A stretch of DNA of 64,000 bases. It comes from Ophiobolus disseminans (lineage: Eukaryota > Ascomycota > Dothideomycetes > Pleosporales > Phaeosphaeriaceae). Numbering within the stretch: position 1 is the stretch's first letter; each line of letters opens with the position of its first letter. Made by a program: the position numbers and the translations under genes. Positions 24,501-33,464 of the stretch are shown one piece after another. The notes under the pieces are model-generated. The model was not told the origin of the DNA. It saw only the letters and a program-made list of their open reading frames with translations, and made no database searches. Where the stretch lies: positions 396,911 to 460,910 of the forward strand of contig MU006217.1 of the NCBI GenBank assembly GCA_010093685.1, given 5' to 3'.

Positions 24501-25088
24501 NNNNNNNNNNNNNNNNNNNNNNNNNNNNNNNNNNNNNNNNNNNNNNNNNNNNNNNNNNNNNNNNNNNNNNNNNNNNNNNNNNNNNNNNNNNNNNNNNNNN
24601 NNNNNNNNNNNNNNNNNNNNNNNNNNNNNNNNNNNNNNNNNNNNNNNNNNNNNNNNNNNNNNNNNNNNNNNNNNNNNNNNNNNNNNNNNNNNNNNNNNNN
24701 NNNNNNNNNNNNNNNNNNNNNNNNNNNNNNNNNNNNNNNNNNNNNNNNNNNNNNNNNNNNNNNNNNNNNNNNNNNNNNNNNNNNNNNNNNNNNNNNNNNN
24801 NNNNNNNNNNNNNNNNNNNNNNNNGGACACAAAGACACAGTAGAGGTGCTGCTTAGTGTTGGCAAGGCTGACATTGAGGCGAAGGACAGCAGTGGATGGA
24901 CGCCGCTGATGTCAGCGGCACAAGAGGGACACAAAGACACAGTAGAGGTACTGCTTAGTGTTGGCAAGGCTGACGTTGAGGCAAAGGACAGCAATGGAAG
25001 GACGCCGCTTAAGCTAGCGGTACGTAACAAACGCAAAGATACAATTGAGGTGCTGCGTTCACACATTAAACGTGCTTCAAAGACATAA
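21583..25088 (+). CDS. NLR-like STAND protein: DUF7708 - NACHT - ankyrin repeats (contains assembly gap)
   Basis: Fungal NLR-like proteins are STAND switches involved in non-self recognition, heterokaryon incompatibility or symbiont/pathogen sensing; the role here is inferred. Exon 1 is 21583-21927, intron 21928-21980 (53 nt), exon 2 21981-25088; phases agree and the splice joins MSLL to SIVN. An N-terminal DUF7708-type domain (GPRFTNFLHGVQQFAALGDV...) covers about residues 40-230. The NACHT NTPase has Walker A GKLGSGKS (292-299) and Walker B VYLVLDGLDECD (386-397). Ankyrin repeats run from about residue 794 to near the C-terminus, with an unusually uniform 34-residue unit. Unlike the neighbouring transposase, the frame has no stop. 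The N run keeps frame, but the true repeat number is unknown. Start at 21583 chosen over 21361 because MSSALAK fits family N-termini. Confidence 0.88.
24015..25046 (+). repeat. Near-identical 102-bp (34-residue) ankyrin tandem repeats
   Basis: Units start at 24015, 24117, 24219, 24321 and 24423, then after the gap at 24885 and 24987; each is exactly 102 bp. Units differ at only a few positions, mostly at the residues after DSNG and around WAAQxG, which are the variable faces of ankyrin repeats. Confidence 0.92.
24456..24824. other. Assembly gap (369 N) inside the ankyrin array
   Basis: The run of N lies between LA of one repeat and GHKD of another. A correct gap would be 9 nt plus a multiple of 102; 369 is not, so the length is an estimate or the array is mis-joined. 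Confidence 0.97.
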
Positions 25089-25280
25089 ATATAAGCATTC
25101 ACGTTTAAACCCCTGCAAAAAAATTGGAAGTTATTTTGAAAGCTAGAAAAATCCTGGTTCGACGCGTGCAATAACAACTATTAACAAAGTCTTCCTGATC
25201 GGTAAGAGCGCTAGAGCTTAGCTGGCTGGGCCCGTGTCGCCACATGCACTTGGAAGACGATAGGCTTGAGGCAGATGCTG

Positions 25281-25355
25281 AAAGGAGCTTCGAGAAGCAT
25301 GCGCCACAGCTTGAGCAATTCCAGCATAGCGTAGGTATATAATGTAGGCCGCTAA
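25281..25355 (-). repeat. Right arm of 75-bp inverted repeat
   Basis: Reverse complement begins TTAGCGGCCTACATTA and follows the left arm to the CTTCTCGAAGCT segment, about 86% identical. Similarity stops on both sides. Confidence 0.8.
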
Positions 25356-25630
25356 ATTTATAAAACGTGCTGAGATACGGGAGCCTGCCTGTCTCTGCAG
25401 AAGAATCCGGAGTAGGCTTTGTAGGTCGCTGCACAACTGCGTATCTTATGATCAACTCTCAGAGGCACATATACACGCCATAAAAGCTCCGAAATGGCGA
25501 TTCTCGTGCTGTCGGACGGGAAGACAGGGGTACATCGTCGTTGTAGCGTTCAGCGCTGCACACAGATCGCCTGAAAGTGAGACCAAGACGGCTGCAATTT
25601 TGCTTTTTGGTCATTCAAGTAGACTTTCCT

Positions 25631-25662
25631 AGTTCAAACTCATCTTTTAATGAGTTTGAACT
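25631..25662. repeat. Perfect 12-bp inverted repeat with 8-nt loop
   Basis: AGTTCAAACTCA at 25631-25642 is exactly complementary to TGAGTTTGAACT at 25651-25662. It could be a transposon sub-terminal hairpin or a terminator-like structure; no gene ends here. Confidence 0.75.
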
Positions 25663-25689
25663 GAGTAGAGTGGTGGGCTGCAGAGTAGT

Positions 25690-26560
25690 GTTCAGACTTG
25701 CTATCAGTCTTCAGTCAGTTGTCAGTCCAAATATAGCCCAAATCTGGCAGTACGAGCAACTTGTACTGACTTGATTGACTGCCAAGGCGTCTTGCAGCCA
25801 TGATCTGACAACTGAATTGACTGCCAAGATCTGGCTTTTAGTGTTGTACTGACTGATAAACTGACATCTGATATCACCAAAAGCTCTCGTGATTGCTGTG
25901 GCCTGTGTAGCAACTATTTCCTCCGCCGTGTGACCTGGTTTTGGTGTCTTCAGTCCTATCTGACGCCAGCTTTTTAAGCACTGCAGTGCTGTGATCAACT
26001 CTGGCTCCATCCAGAACCTTTAGCGTAGTCCTTGCTGCGCTTCTCAAGGTGTGGGACGCGCACCTAGTCTAATCCGTCGAAAGTGCTGTTATTGTCATTA
26101 GCAGGCTCAAGAGGAACGTCACTGTCATCCTTAGCGTCTGTACTAGCAAGGGAAGAAGCAGCAGGCGCAACGGACGCGTCTAGGTGAGGCTGACCGCAAT
26201 TAATGCATTGGACAAGGCAAGAGAGTTAGGATAATAGTTGTATAGGCATAGCAACACCACAAATACACTATAGGACGCGTAATAATCATACAATTGATAA
26301 CAGGAATAAGCTCAAAGTTCAGATGATTGGGTGGCAGATTGCCCAAAATACCAAGATTTCCGCACTAGCCTCTTTTTTCAGCCTTATCAACAAACTCACA
26401 GAACGCCAAAATACCAAAATATCAGTTGGTGTCAGTCAATCCAGTCAATTTCAGGAACTCAAACTGAACTGACTGACAAATTATAAGCTTGGTACTGACA
26501 CTGTACTGACTGACAATGCTCAGTCAGTCCAGTCAGTTATGTCAGTACGAACTGAATGAT
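25690..26560. repeat. Two clusters of CAGTCA/TGACTG words
   Basis: ACTGAC, CAGTCA and their complements recur many times at 25700-25870 and 26425-26545 with little in between. The arrangement recalls sub-terminal transposase-binding repeats at both ends of a short DNA transposon. No collinear long inverted repeat could be aligned by eye. Confidence 0.45.
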
Positions 26561-27010
26561 AGCAACTCTGTTAGTGTTGCTTGAAAAGGTTTGTGATTCT
26601 ATGCGGTGGGATGTTCTACTTGCAGGGAGAGAGGTTAGGATGATATTTAGAGTCGAAAGTGTGCGTGTGAATGGCAAAGGGAGAAATCCGCACTGATTAC
26701 AGCGGAGACATATTTCACACTCTTGACTAATAAGCTGTTGTCTGCTATCAGTGCATATTTCCACGTCAACATGGAACAGAATACTCGGAACTGGCTGATT
26801 GATATGTAAAACGCAAATAGAGACTCGCAACTCAATCGCAATCGAAAACAATACTCGTAGATAAACAAACCCAGCGACCAACGCATATCATACAAACATG
26901 CGGACTCGAAAGCAAACAACCGCCAACACCAGCACATATCCGCCAACGCCCATAGCAGTCAAACAGCCACCAACTCCAGTATGCTATATACCCCTATCCC
27001 AGCGCAGAAA

Positions 27011-28150
27011 CTACTGCTTCGCCGTCTCAGAAGCCTTCCACTCCGCATACAGTTTCTTCGCCTCATTCTCCGCCTTGAGCTTCTCAGGATCCCTAAACTT
27101 CAACCACCACTGCTTTCCATCAGCCATCTCAGGCTCCTCGGTCTGCAGCTCGCCCTTCTTGAGGTCGCCCCTCTCGTCGAGGACCAAGCCCTTCATGCGC
27201 AGAAACTCCTTGACAGCGGGGACAAGCATCTCGAAGCTATCCACGCGCGGGATATTGTATCGATCGCACACGATATCCACATTACCACTGCGCCAATACT
27301 TACCTCCACAGCACACGATGACTTTGCCTGAACTAGCCCACAGGCCGAGCTCCATGAGCGTGACGGGGCTGATGGTATCGACGTCGTAGAAGAAGCAAAT
27401 AACAGTCGCGCGCTTGAGCGCCTCGAGTTCCCACTCGACCTGCATCTTGAACTTTACGTCGCGCGACTTTACGTCGATTTTGGGGTCCCACGAGTCTTTC
27501 CGCGGGTTGCTGATGGTGATGGGCAGGTGCTCGAGGTGCTCAATGAGGCGGTTTTGCCAGGGTACGGCGGCGCCCATTTCGATGCTGCCAGCGGTGAAGA
27601 GCGAGATTCTGCTGGGGCCGGGCTCGGAGGGGGGAAGATGGACTGTGAATTGTGGATGGCGCTGCTTTTTCACCGTGGGGGAGGGTATCAGCTGATTTGA
27701 TTTGTCTTCGATGGGTTGACCGTCTTCTCCGAGTGGGAAGTCGAGGGTCATGGATTTGCAGAATCCGCACATCCGTCGGTTTACATTGCTGTCTTTCAGC
27801 ACGGTCGTTTCCAACTTGGACGGTTCTTTCGGTGGGGGTGCAGTGCCTTTCGCCATGACTTGGGCCTCACTGTGGCTGTGCTGGCTCGCTGATGTGTTGG
27901 TTCTCGAGATGTGTCTCGAAATCTGGCGTACGCGGTTCTGTGCGAGAGAGACGCTGGATTTGGGGAAAGTAAAGGATCTCGCAAAGTGGGTGTAAGAAGG
28001 CTGGAAGCTGAAGGTGGTTGTTAGCAGGGAGGTCGCTTCCCACTTATAGTGGGGCCAAGTAACGCACTTGACCAATGACATCGCTGTTTGTCTTACTGCG
28101 ATGGTCTTGGACGATGTGTTTGACGAAAACGGAATGTGCGATTGACTCAA
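27011..28150 (-). CDS. Nucleoside 2-deoxyribosyltransferase-like protein
   Basis: Resembles the nucleoside 2-deoxyribosyltransferase-like family: FTAGSIEMGAAVPWQNRLIE, then WELEALKRATVICFFYD and SPVTLMELGLWASSGKVIVCC, the substrate-pocket and catalytic-Glu region of this fold, at about residues 185-300. Family enzymes exchange bases on deoxynucleosides; many fungal members are uncharacterised. The N-terminal 100 residues are Ser/Arg-rich and could be a mitochondrial presequence. The ORF is open from 28150, but a GTGCGT...CAG pair around 28010-28070, with CTAAC near its 3' end, could be an in-frame-skippable intron, with start at the MSLV codon near 28083. The N-terminus is therefore uncertain, the catalytic part good. 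It ends in a charged helix. Confidence 0.8.
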   Translation of the reverse strand: MSQSHIPFSSNTSSKTIAVRQTAMSLVKCVTWPHYKWEATSLLTTTFSFQPSYTHFARSFTFPKSSVSLAQNRVRQISRHISRTNTSASQHSHSEAQVMAKGTAPPPKEPSKLETTVLKDSNVNRRMCGFCKSMTLDFPLGEDGQPIEDKSNQLIPSPTVKKQRHPQFTVHLPPSEPGPSRISLFTAGSIEMGAAVPWQNRLIEHLEHLPITISNPRKDSWDPKIDVKSRDVKFKMQVEWELEALKRATVICFFYDVDTISPVTLMELGLWASSGKVIVCCGGKYWRSGNVDIVCDRYNIPRVDSFEMLVPAVKEFLRMKGLVLDERGDLKKGELQTEEPEMADGKQWWLKFRDPEKLKAENEAKKLYAEWKASETAKQ

Positions 28151-29434
28151 GACGTTTGATGTTGAAACGTGTGAATGCTATGATACAAACATTACTTGAC
28201 ATGCGCTTTGTCGCATTTTATTCTTTGTCGTTACCATGTGTCTGAGCCCTCAGGCACCTGTTTGCGACGTGGGCTATGCATCTGTGGCGCGAGCGAATGA
28301 CCATGTTCCAGAGCAGCCACAGCCACTTCCCGCGTCCACCTGCCTCGCTACTTCACACCGACTTCCTTCCCGTCGGCAATCTCCTAAACGCCAGCCTAAA
28401 AGCAATCCAACTAGTTGTGGCAGTACTTTAACGAGTCCTTACGAGCTCATGGTGGGCTGCTGAGGTTGACCGCACGGCAGAAACCTCAGGCGACACAATT
28501 TCCGGGCATTGTCCCTGTGTCGACATCGCGCCAGCTAACAAAGCGCGATAAGCGTAGCCATGTGCTGGTTCCTGCATGAGTGCAGCGGTATCGGCCAATC
28601 ACCTTGGATAACGAGGGATGTCGGTAAGGGCTTAGTCGGCCTTTCAAGATGACTGCTGATGTTGGAGCTGATTCTCACACGTGAATTGAGCAGGGTGACC
28701 TGAAACCATCTACTGATTCACGATATCATTTCGAAGCCTTAGATATCTTGAAGATCATCATTCGAACTGGTCATGATCCACGAGTACCCCTCCCGTGGCG
28801 CGCTAGGCAAACTCGTGGGGTAAAGCGCTTAGGAGCCTGGATGCCTCAGGCACGACCACGCCGCGATAGCGGACCGTAAGGCGGCATTAATATGACCCGT
28901 ATAGCGGCCTGGGCACTAGCACGCTTTTAGTGCGGTTACCAGACTTGCACAGCTATGTCATAGCCTCAGTAGGAACAAATTAGATTCAGTTGCCTTCGTA
29001 TCAACTACATCTGCTGATAGGTCGTGATGTTGGAAATGAAAAGCTAACTATGGCGATGCAGAGCAAAAGCTCGTATCAGGAACATCACAATGAAGCCATG
29101 GAAGCAGAGGGTATTTGGGCCCAGTTCTACGAGAAGCTCATCGTGTGATGTGTGACGAGGGTACGGAGGATGACCAGCGGAGCAAAACCAATAAACGCAC
29201 GATGATTGCACGACGACTAACAAACAGGAGCACGAGCTGGTAATGAATCACTTTTACTAGAAGAATCGAGAAGTGTGGCTCTCAAGCTGACTACAAAGAG
29301 TACAGCCGCACTAAAGAAGGACTATGGAAGAAGTCGTTGCTGATGGAGAGCTAGCATGGATCACAGACGTAAGCAGCTTGGACTGAAAACGTAAAGACCT
29401 CAAGCATACTCGCAACTTCTGATGCTCGAATCTT
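28151..29434. other. Intergenic, nothing recognised
   Basis: About 1.3 kb with only short unsupported ORFs. No tRNA-like or transposon-end signal was found. Confidence 0.4.
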
Positions 29435-29840
29435 GTAGACAGCTCTGGCTTGTTGTTGTACAAAGAAGTAAACAAGAAGTTCTGCCGATGACGAGGTGCC
29501 GGAAAATTCCTCACAAAGCCGTCGAGTACGGTCGCAGCGTTTCGATCATGAACAATGAGTCATCCGTTTTCAGACTGCATTGGCGTGTTGCACAAAGACG
29601 TAAAGAAGAAACTTTGCTGATAACGAGTCGAAAAAAGACACTCGTAAAGTCGTCGAGTACGGTTGCAGCGTTTCAATCATAACCAATGAGCCATCCATTT
29701 TCAGACTGCGTTGGCGTGTCGTACAAAAAGTAGAGAAGAGGTGGCGCCGAAGAGGACGGCGGGTACGGTCGCAGCGTTTAAATTCAGAAGCCATGAGTCA
29801 TCCATTTTCAGACTGCGCTGGCATGTTGTACAAAGTCGAA
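29435..29840. repeat. Tandem repeat of about 106-131 bp, roughly three copies
   Basis: Copies begin GTACGG(T)(C/T)GCAGCG at 29526, 29657 and 29763, each followed by a CAATGAG(T/C)CATCC(G/A)TTTTCAGACTGC block. A partial copy precedes them. Copies have diverged by substitutions and indels. Confidence 0.8.
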
Positions 29841-29849
29841 GGACGTAAT

Positions 29850-30307
29850 GTGAACCGTAAAACATGGAACGAGCAATGTGCTGGTGTCGTCGCAAAAAAA
29901 AAAAGCAACGTGGTGGAGCAGTCGCAAGACGAGTGGTCCAGTGGAGTAGTCGTCGAGCAAGTAGCTGCCGAAGGAATCGCAGAAAGCTGATGGAGTGATT
30001 GAAAGATGAGTGGTGTGGTGAGCAGTCGTAGAACAAGCAAGTCGCTGGTGTAGTCGCAAAACAAACAGGGTACTGGAGAGGTGGTCGAAGAAGCACGCTG
30101 TCAAGTGTTGTCGCAGAACGAGCAGTGTGCTGGGGTGGTCGCAAGACGAGTGATGTGTTGCAGTAATCGCATGGTGAATGGTCTGGCGGAGCAGTCGTCG
30201 AGCAAGCAAGCAGCCAGAGTAGGCGTCGAACACGCAAGTAGCCAGCGTAGGCGTCAAAGAAGCAGGTAGCCAGCGTAGGTGTCGAACAAGCGAACAGCCA
30301 GGAGTAG
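29850..30307. repeat. Degenerate minisatellite, including a 28-bp x4 array
   Basis: The clean part is 30195-30222, 30223-30250, 30251-30278 and 30279-30307: 28- or 29-bp units built on GTCGAACAAGCAAGTAGCC with GTAG ends. More diverged versions (GTCGCAAAACGAGCA) run upstream to about 29850. Long ORFs on the minus strand here are by-products of the repeat. Confidence 0.8.
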
Positions 30308-30583
30308 TCGTAGCGCAACCGTGAAGAACTGTTCATCAAAAAGTCAGTACAGCACCGTGAAGTTTGACGTAGAAGGACTTACCAAATTTTTTTTATCCAA
30401 AGCGCATCAACTCTCGATTCCTTCGCCGAGTACCCACGTTCCAATCCACGCAAAGAACCAAAGCATCATGAAGCTCTCTGATGTACCCTTCGTGCGTGCC
30501 AATTCAAGTAGCTCCTCCTGCAAGCCGATATCGCACAAACACACGCATCTCTTGAAGAACCGCACACACCGCGTCCGCAGCAC

Positions 30584-31898
30584 CTACTCGCCATACCCGT
30601 AAAGATGCGCCAACTCCTCATCATTGACGGGGTTGTACTTGAGCGGATTAGGATGGCGAATGATCCTGTCCGGGCGCGCAAGCGTGAGCATAGTTTCGCG
30701 AATGCCCTTTGTGATGTCTGCAGGCGTGGCGCCAAACGAAGGCCTCTTCTCGATGGTGCTCTCGGCTTGCTCGGTGGTCTCGGGCTGCTCGGCGACCTTG
30801 CTGTTGGTGGGGCGCTCGACGATCTGGAAGCACAGGTCGGTGTGGTTGAGGGTGTGACCGCATGTGCATCCTGTGCCGGTGAACATGACCATGACGGAGT
30901 TGGCCTGCTTGCCGTGCTCTTTCTCCATCTCGTTGGAGAGGGCGCGGAGGTTGTAGGTGGATTTGGGGCCTTGGAGGGAGGAGGCCTTTGGTGCGGGTTC
31001 ACCGAAGATGTTGGTCATCGAACGGGATGCGCGGAGGGTCTTGAGGGGGTTGGCGCTGTGCGCCGCGAGCGTCTTGGGTACTGCTGATACCTTTTGACGC
31101 ATTGTCGACGGGCCGACGATGCTGCTGACGGGGCGGGCTTGCAGCGAGATGCCGCATTCGCCGCAGAAGATCCCGAAGAGGATGCGCTTGTGGATGTCCG
31201 AGAGCTGGACGGGGATGGGCTCCTGGACGGGCTTGTAGGGCCTGATGCCACCGCTCAACTCGCAGTGCTCACACGAGCGGTGAGGGCAGTCGCAGTCCAG
31301 CGCCGAGACAAGGTGTGAGCCTTGCTCGAGCTGATACAGCTCGTGCCTTCTACCGCACTTGCAGCACCGCCAAAGGCCGATTGACTCACCCATCTGGGCG
31401 GTCTTGCTCTTGTTGTTGAAGAGGGCCTTGATGGTGCCCAGCACGCTCTTCTTCTTGTTGTGGCCCCGAAGGTTCGGGGTCGACGGGCTTGAGGTTGCTG
31501 GTGCAGAATTTAGCGCCGCCGCGAAATTGGGAGTCGACGTGCTCGATCCCTGGTGAAAGAGGGTGGAGCGGGCCATCTGCACAGGGTCTGTTAGTGCTTG
31601 TTCACGACGCTTCAACAAGAAATGGCGGTTAGAGCTGGCGGGCTGCAGAGTTCTCAAGACATCTCGTGAGAAAAAGTTTTACAGGATGAGATCGTGGAAA
31701 ATCGCCTAGGCGACAGTGACAAACGGTCAAGTGAAAACAAAAAAACAACAACAAACTAAGTGAATGTGCTTTCCTCCCAGAATATTTCAGTCAAGCACAG
31801 CAGTATGTAGAGAACTAATAATAACAAAAGAGCTGGAACATGTAGAGGTGTGGTAGGGTAGGCAGTGTATTCACACATACCTGGATAGCCTCACTCAT
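30584..31898 (-). CDS. Hypothetical zinc-ribbon-type cysteine-rich protein
   Basis: Main coding part 30584-31576 (330 aa from MARSTLFHQG). It has Cys pairs typical of zinc ribbons: CCKCGRRHELYQL, CDCPHRSCEHC, FCGECGI and TGCTCGH, over residues about 60-270, with Ser/Lys-rich linkers. The first ATG-bearing frame extends to 31657, but a clear acceptor (CCCTGTGCAG) sits directly before ATG 31576. An ATG exon at 31881-31898 (MSEAIQ, donor GTATGT) would join in phase through a long intron of about 300 nt. That upstream exon is tentative. Function unknown; such fungal proteins are usually annotated as hypothetical. Confidence 0.7.
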
Positions 31899-32078
31899 GT
31901 ACCTACAGCAAACCCCATCTTCAATAGTGTACAGGGGACCTCCTGGCACCACTATCCTATTCATGATCGACAGATTGGGCGTTGGCGTACATATTCAGGC
32001 AGGGAGTATTAAACAGTAAACGTCTATTGAATCTATTAACTTTTGACACATGCTATCCATTCCCTACCCACTAGCTAA
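31899..32078. other. Short intergenic between zinc-ribbon gene and ODC
   Basis: 5' flank of the zinc-ribbon gene and 3' flank of ODC. Nothing else seen. Confidence 0.4.
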
Positions 32079-33464
32079 TTACATTCCCAAAAGAGCCTGC
32101 GCGCCCGGCTCACTGCACACATACACAACGTCGTGGCTGTTCGTGAAGCCATTGAACTTGGTGGCAGAGCACTTGGTGTATGCGCCCATGTCTTCAAAGT
32201 ACAGCCAGTCACCAACGTCGAGCAACTCGGGGAATGTGCAGCTTGACGAGATGATGTCGATACCATCGCAAGTCGGACCCCAGATGGAGTACTCGACCTG
32301 AGATGGAGTATCGTATCCGGAGCGAGGAATGTCGTACAAGACATTGTTACCGGACTTCAGAACACGCGGCACGGGGTTCTGGTGGTCGAAGATGATGCTT
32401 GAGAAGTTTCCATACACACCGTCGTTCAGGTAAAGCATGTACGAGGTCGTGCCCAGGGTAGCATCGGCTACAGTGCGGCGAGCAATGACATTGCATGCGA
32501 TGGTGAAGGCGGTGGAGACGTAGTAGCGTCCTGGCTCGCCAATGACCCGGATATGGGGTGGGAAGTACTCGTCCAAGGAGGCAGAGAGGACAGCAGCCAT
32601 GGGCTCGAAGGTGACGTCGCCAGTAAAGCCGCCGCCGACATCCAGGGTGTGCATGGTGAAGCCAAGGGCGGCCGCCTGGTCGAAGACGAAGCGAGCGTCC
32701 TGCACAGCCTTGATGAAGGCCTTTGGGTCAGATGCCCCCGAGCCGACATGGAACGCCACGCCCACTACGTTGAGGTCCAGCTTCTTCGCCAGCTCGAGGA
32801 GCTCAGCAGTTGTGTCCAGAGCAGCCCCAAACTTCTGGCTCAGACGACACAGGCTGGCCGAGTCGTCCGTCAAGATACGGAGGTACAGCTCGGCATCTGG
32901 GAACAGCTGCTTTGTCTTGTATAGCTCGTCCGCGTTGTCGAAGGTCATCTGCTTGACGCCGGCGTTCGCAGCGTAGCGCACGTACGACTTGGTCTTGCAC
33001 GGCTGCGCGTAGATGATGCGGGAGGGGTCCACGCCCATCTTCAACACCGTTTCGATCTCGTTCTTGGAGGCGCAGTCGAAGCCCATGCCAAGCTCGGTCA
33101 TGAGACGCAGGACTTGCGGGTCGGGGTTGCACTTGACCGCTGCTTGAGTTAGTGACGTGTCAGGGGTGTTGAGAGAAATAAACTCACCATAATGCGGCTT
33201 GACGCGAGCGAGATTCGTCTTCCAGCGCATGTGCTGGCGGTAGACCTCGCCGAGGTCGGCAATGAAGAAGGCATCTTCGTCGCCAACGCTGCAGGTGTCC
33301 GAGTCGATAGCCTCCACACGGCTCTTCAAAGCCTCGCCAATCAACTGCTTTGATTTTCCAGCGCCATGATGCTCGACACTACCCAGTGTGTGGTTGATTG
33401 ACTGTAAAGAGTCTCTCAACGAGTACTGGTATTCTTCGGTAGTAGTGATAGCAGAAGGTGCCAT
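32079..33464 (-). CDS. Ornithine decarboxylase
   Basis: PLP enzyme converting ornithine to putrescine, the first committed step of polyamine synthesis, cytosolic. Exons 33188-33464 and 32079-33139; the 48-nt intron (33140-33187, GTGAGT, branch ACTAAC, CAG) is free of stops and a multiple of three, so reading through it inserts 16 false residues. Splicing restores PHYAVKCN with the PLP lysine at residue 95. Also present: the GVAFHVGSGA and GGGFTGD phosphate-binding glycines, EPGRYYV, and the active-site WGPTCDG Cys block near the C-terminus; 445 aa matches fungal ODC. It usually responds to antizyme and polyamine levels, but nothing in this sequence shows that. Symbol left blank because naming differs among fungi (spe1/ODC). 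Confidence 0.96.
   Translation of the reverse strand: MAPSAITTTEEYQYSLRDSLQSINHTLGSVEHHGAGKSKQLIGEALKSRVEAIDSDTCSVGDEDAFFIADLGEVYRQHMRWKTNLARVKPHYGEFISLNTPDTSLTQAAVKCNPDPQVLRLMTELGMGFDCASKNEIETVLKMGVDPSRIIYAQPCKTKSYVRYAANAGVKQMTFDNADELYKTKQLFPDAELYLRILTDDSASLCRLSQKFGAALDTTAELLELAKKLDLNVVGVAFHVGSGASDPKAFIKAVQDARFVFDQAAALGFTMHTLDVGGGFTGDVTFEPMAAVLSASLDEYFPPHIRVIGEPGRYYVSTAFTIACNVIARRTVADATLGTTSYMLYLNDGVYGNFSSIIFDHQNPVPRVLKSGNNVLYDIPRSGYDTPSQVEYSIWGPTCDGIDIISSSCTFPELLDVGDWLYFEDMGAYTKCSATKFNGFTNSHDVVYVCSEPGAQALLGM

Larger units (their letters stand above)
18738..25355. mobile_element. Possible 6.6-kb block bounded by terminal inverted repeats, containing pogo transposase and NLR gene
   Basis: The arms at 18738-18813 and 25281-25355 are inverted copies with their matching ends facing outward, the arrangement of terminal inverted repeats. 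Between them lie a dead pogo-type transposase and an NLR-like gene. It could be one element with captured cargo, or a pogo element whose right end was displaced or recombined with another copy. No clear TA target duplication is visible next to the arms, and a normal pogo element of about 2 kb would end near 20.6 kb, where no third copy was seen. Treat as a hypothesis. Confidence 0.35.
25356..27010. other. AT-rich repeat-containing interval, no gene recognised
   Basis: Holds a perfect hairpin (25631-25662) and two clusters of CAGTCA/TGACTG words (about 25690-25870 and 26400-26560). It looks like decayed transposon sequence. No protein family could be identified. Confidence 0.55.

Noticed and set aside
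25150..25180. Possible tRNA T-arm (GGTTCGA-like)
   Set aside because: No matching acceptor, D- and anticodon stems could be folded around it.
26898..27389. Plus-strand ORF of 163 codons
   Set aside because: Antisense to the deoxyribosyltransferase-like gene; Ser/Pro-rich, no family.
30195..30307. CRISPR-like regular repeats
   Set aside because: Units of 28 bp follow each other directly without spacers, there are no cas genes, and the genome is eukaryotic.
29701..30339. 212-codon minus-strand ORF, Ser/Thr/Cys-rich
   Set aside because: It is only the translation of the minisatellite repeats; several frames on both strands are open for the same reason.
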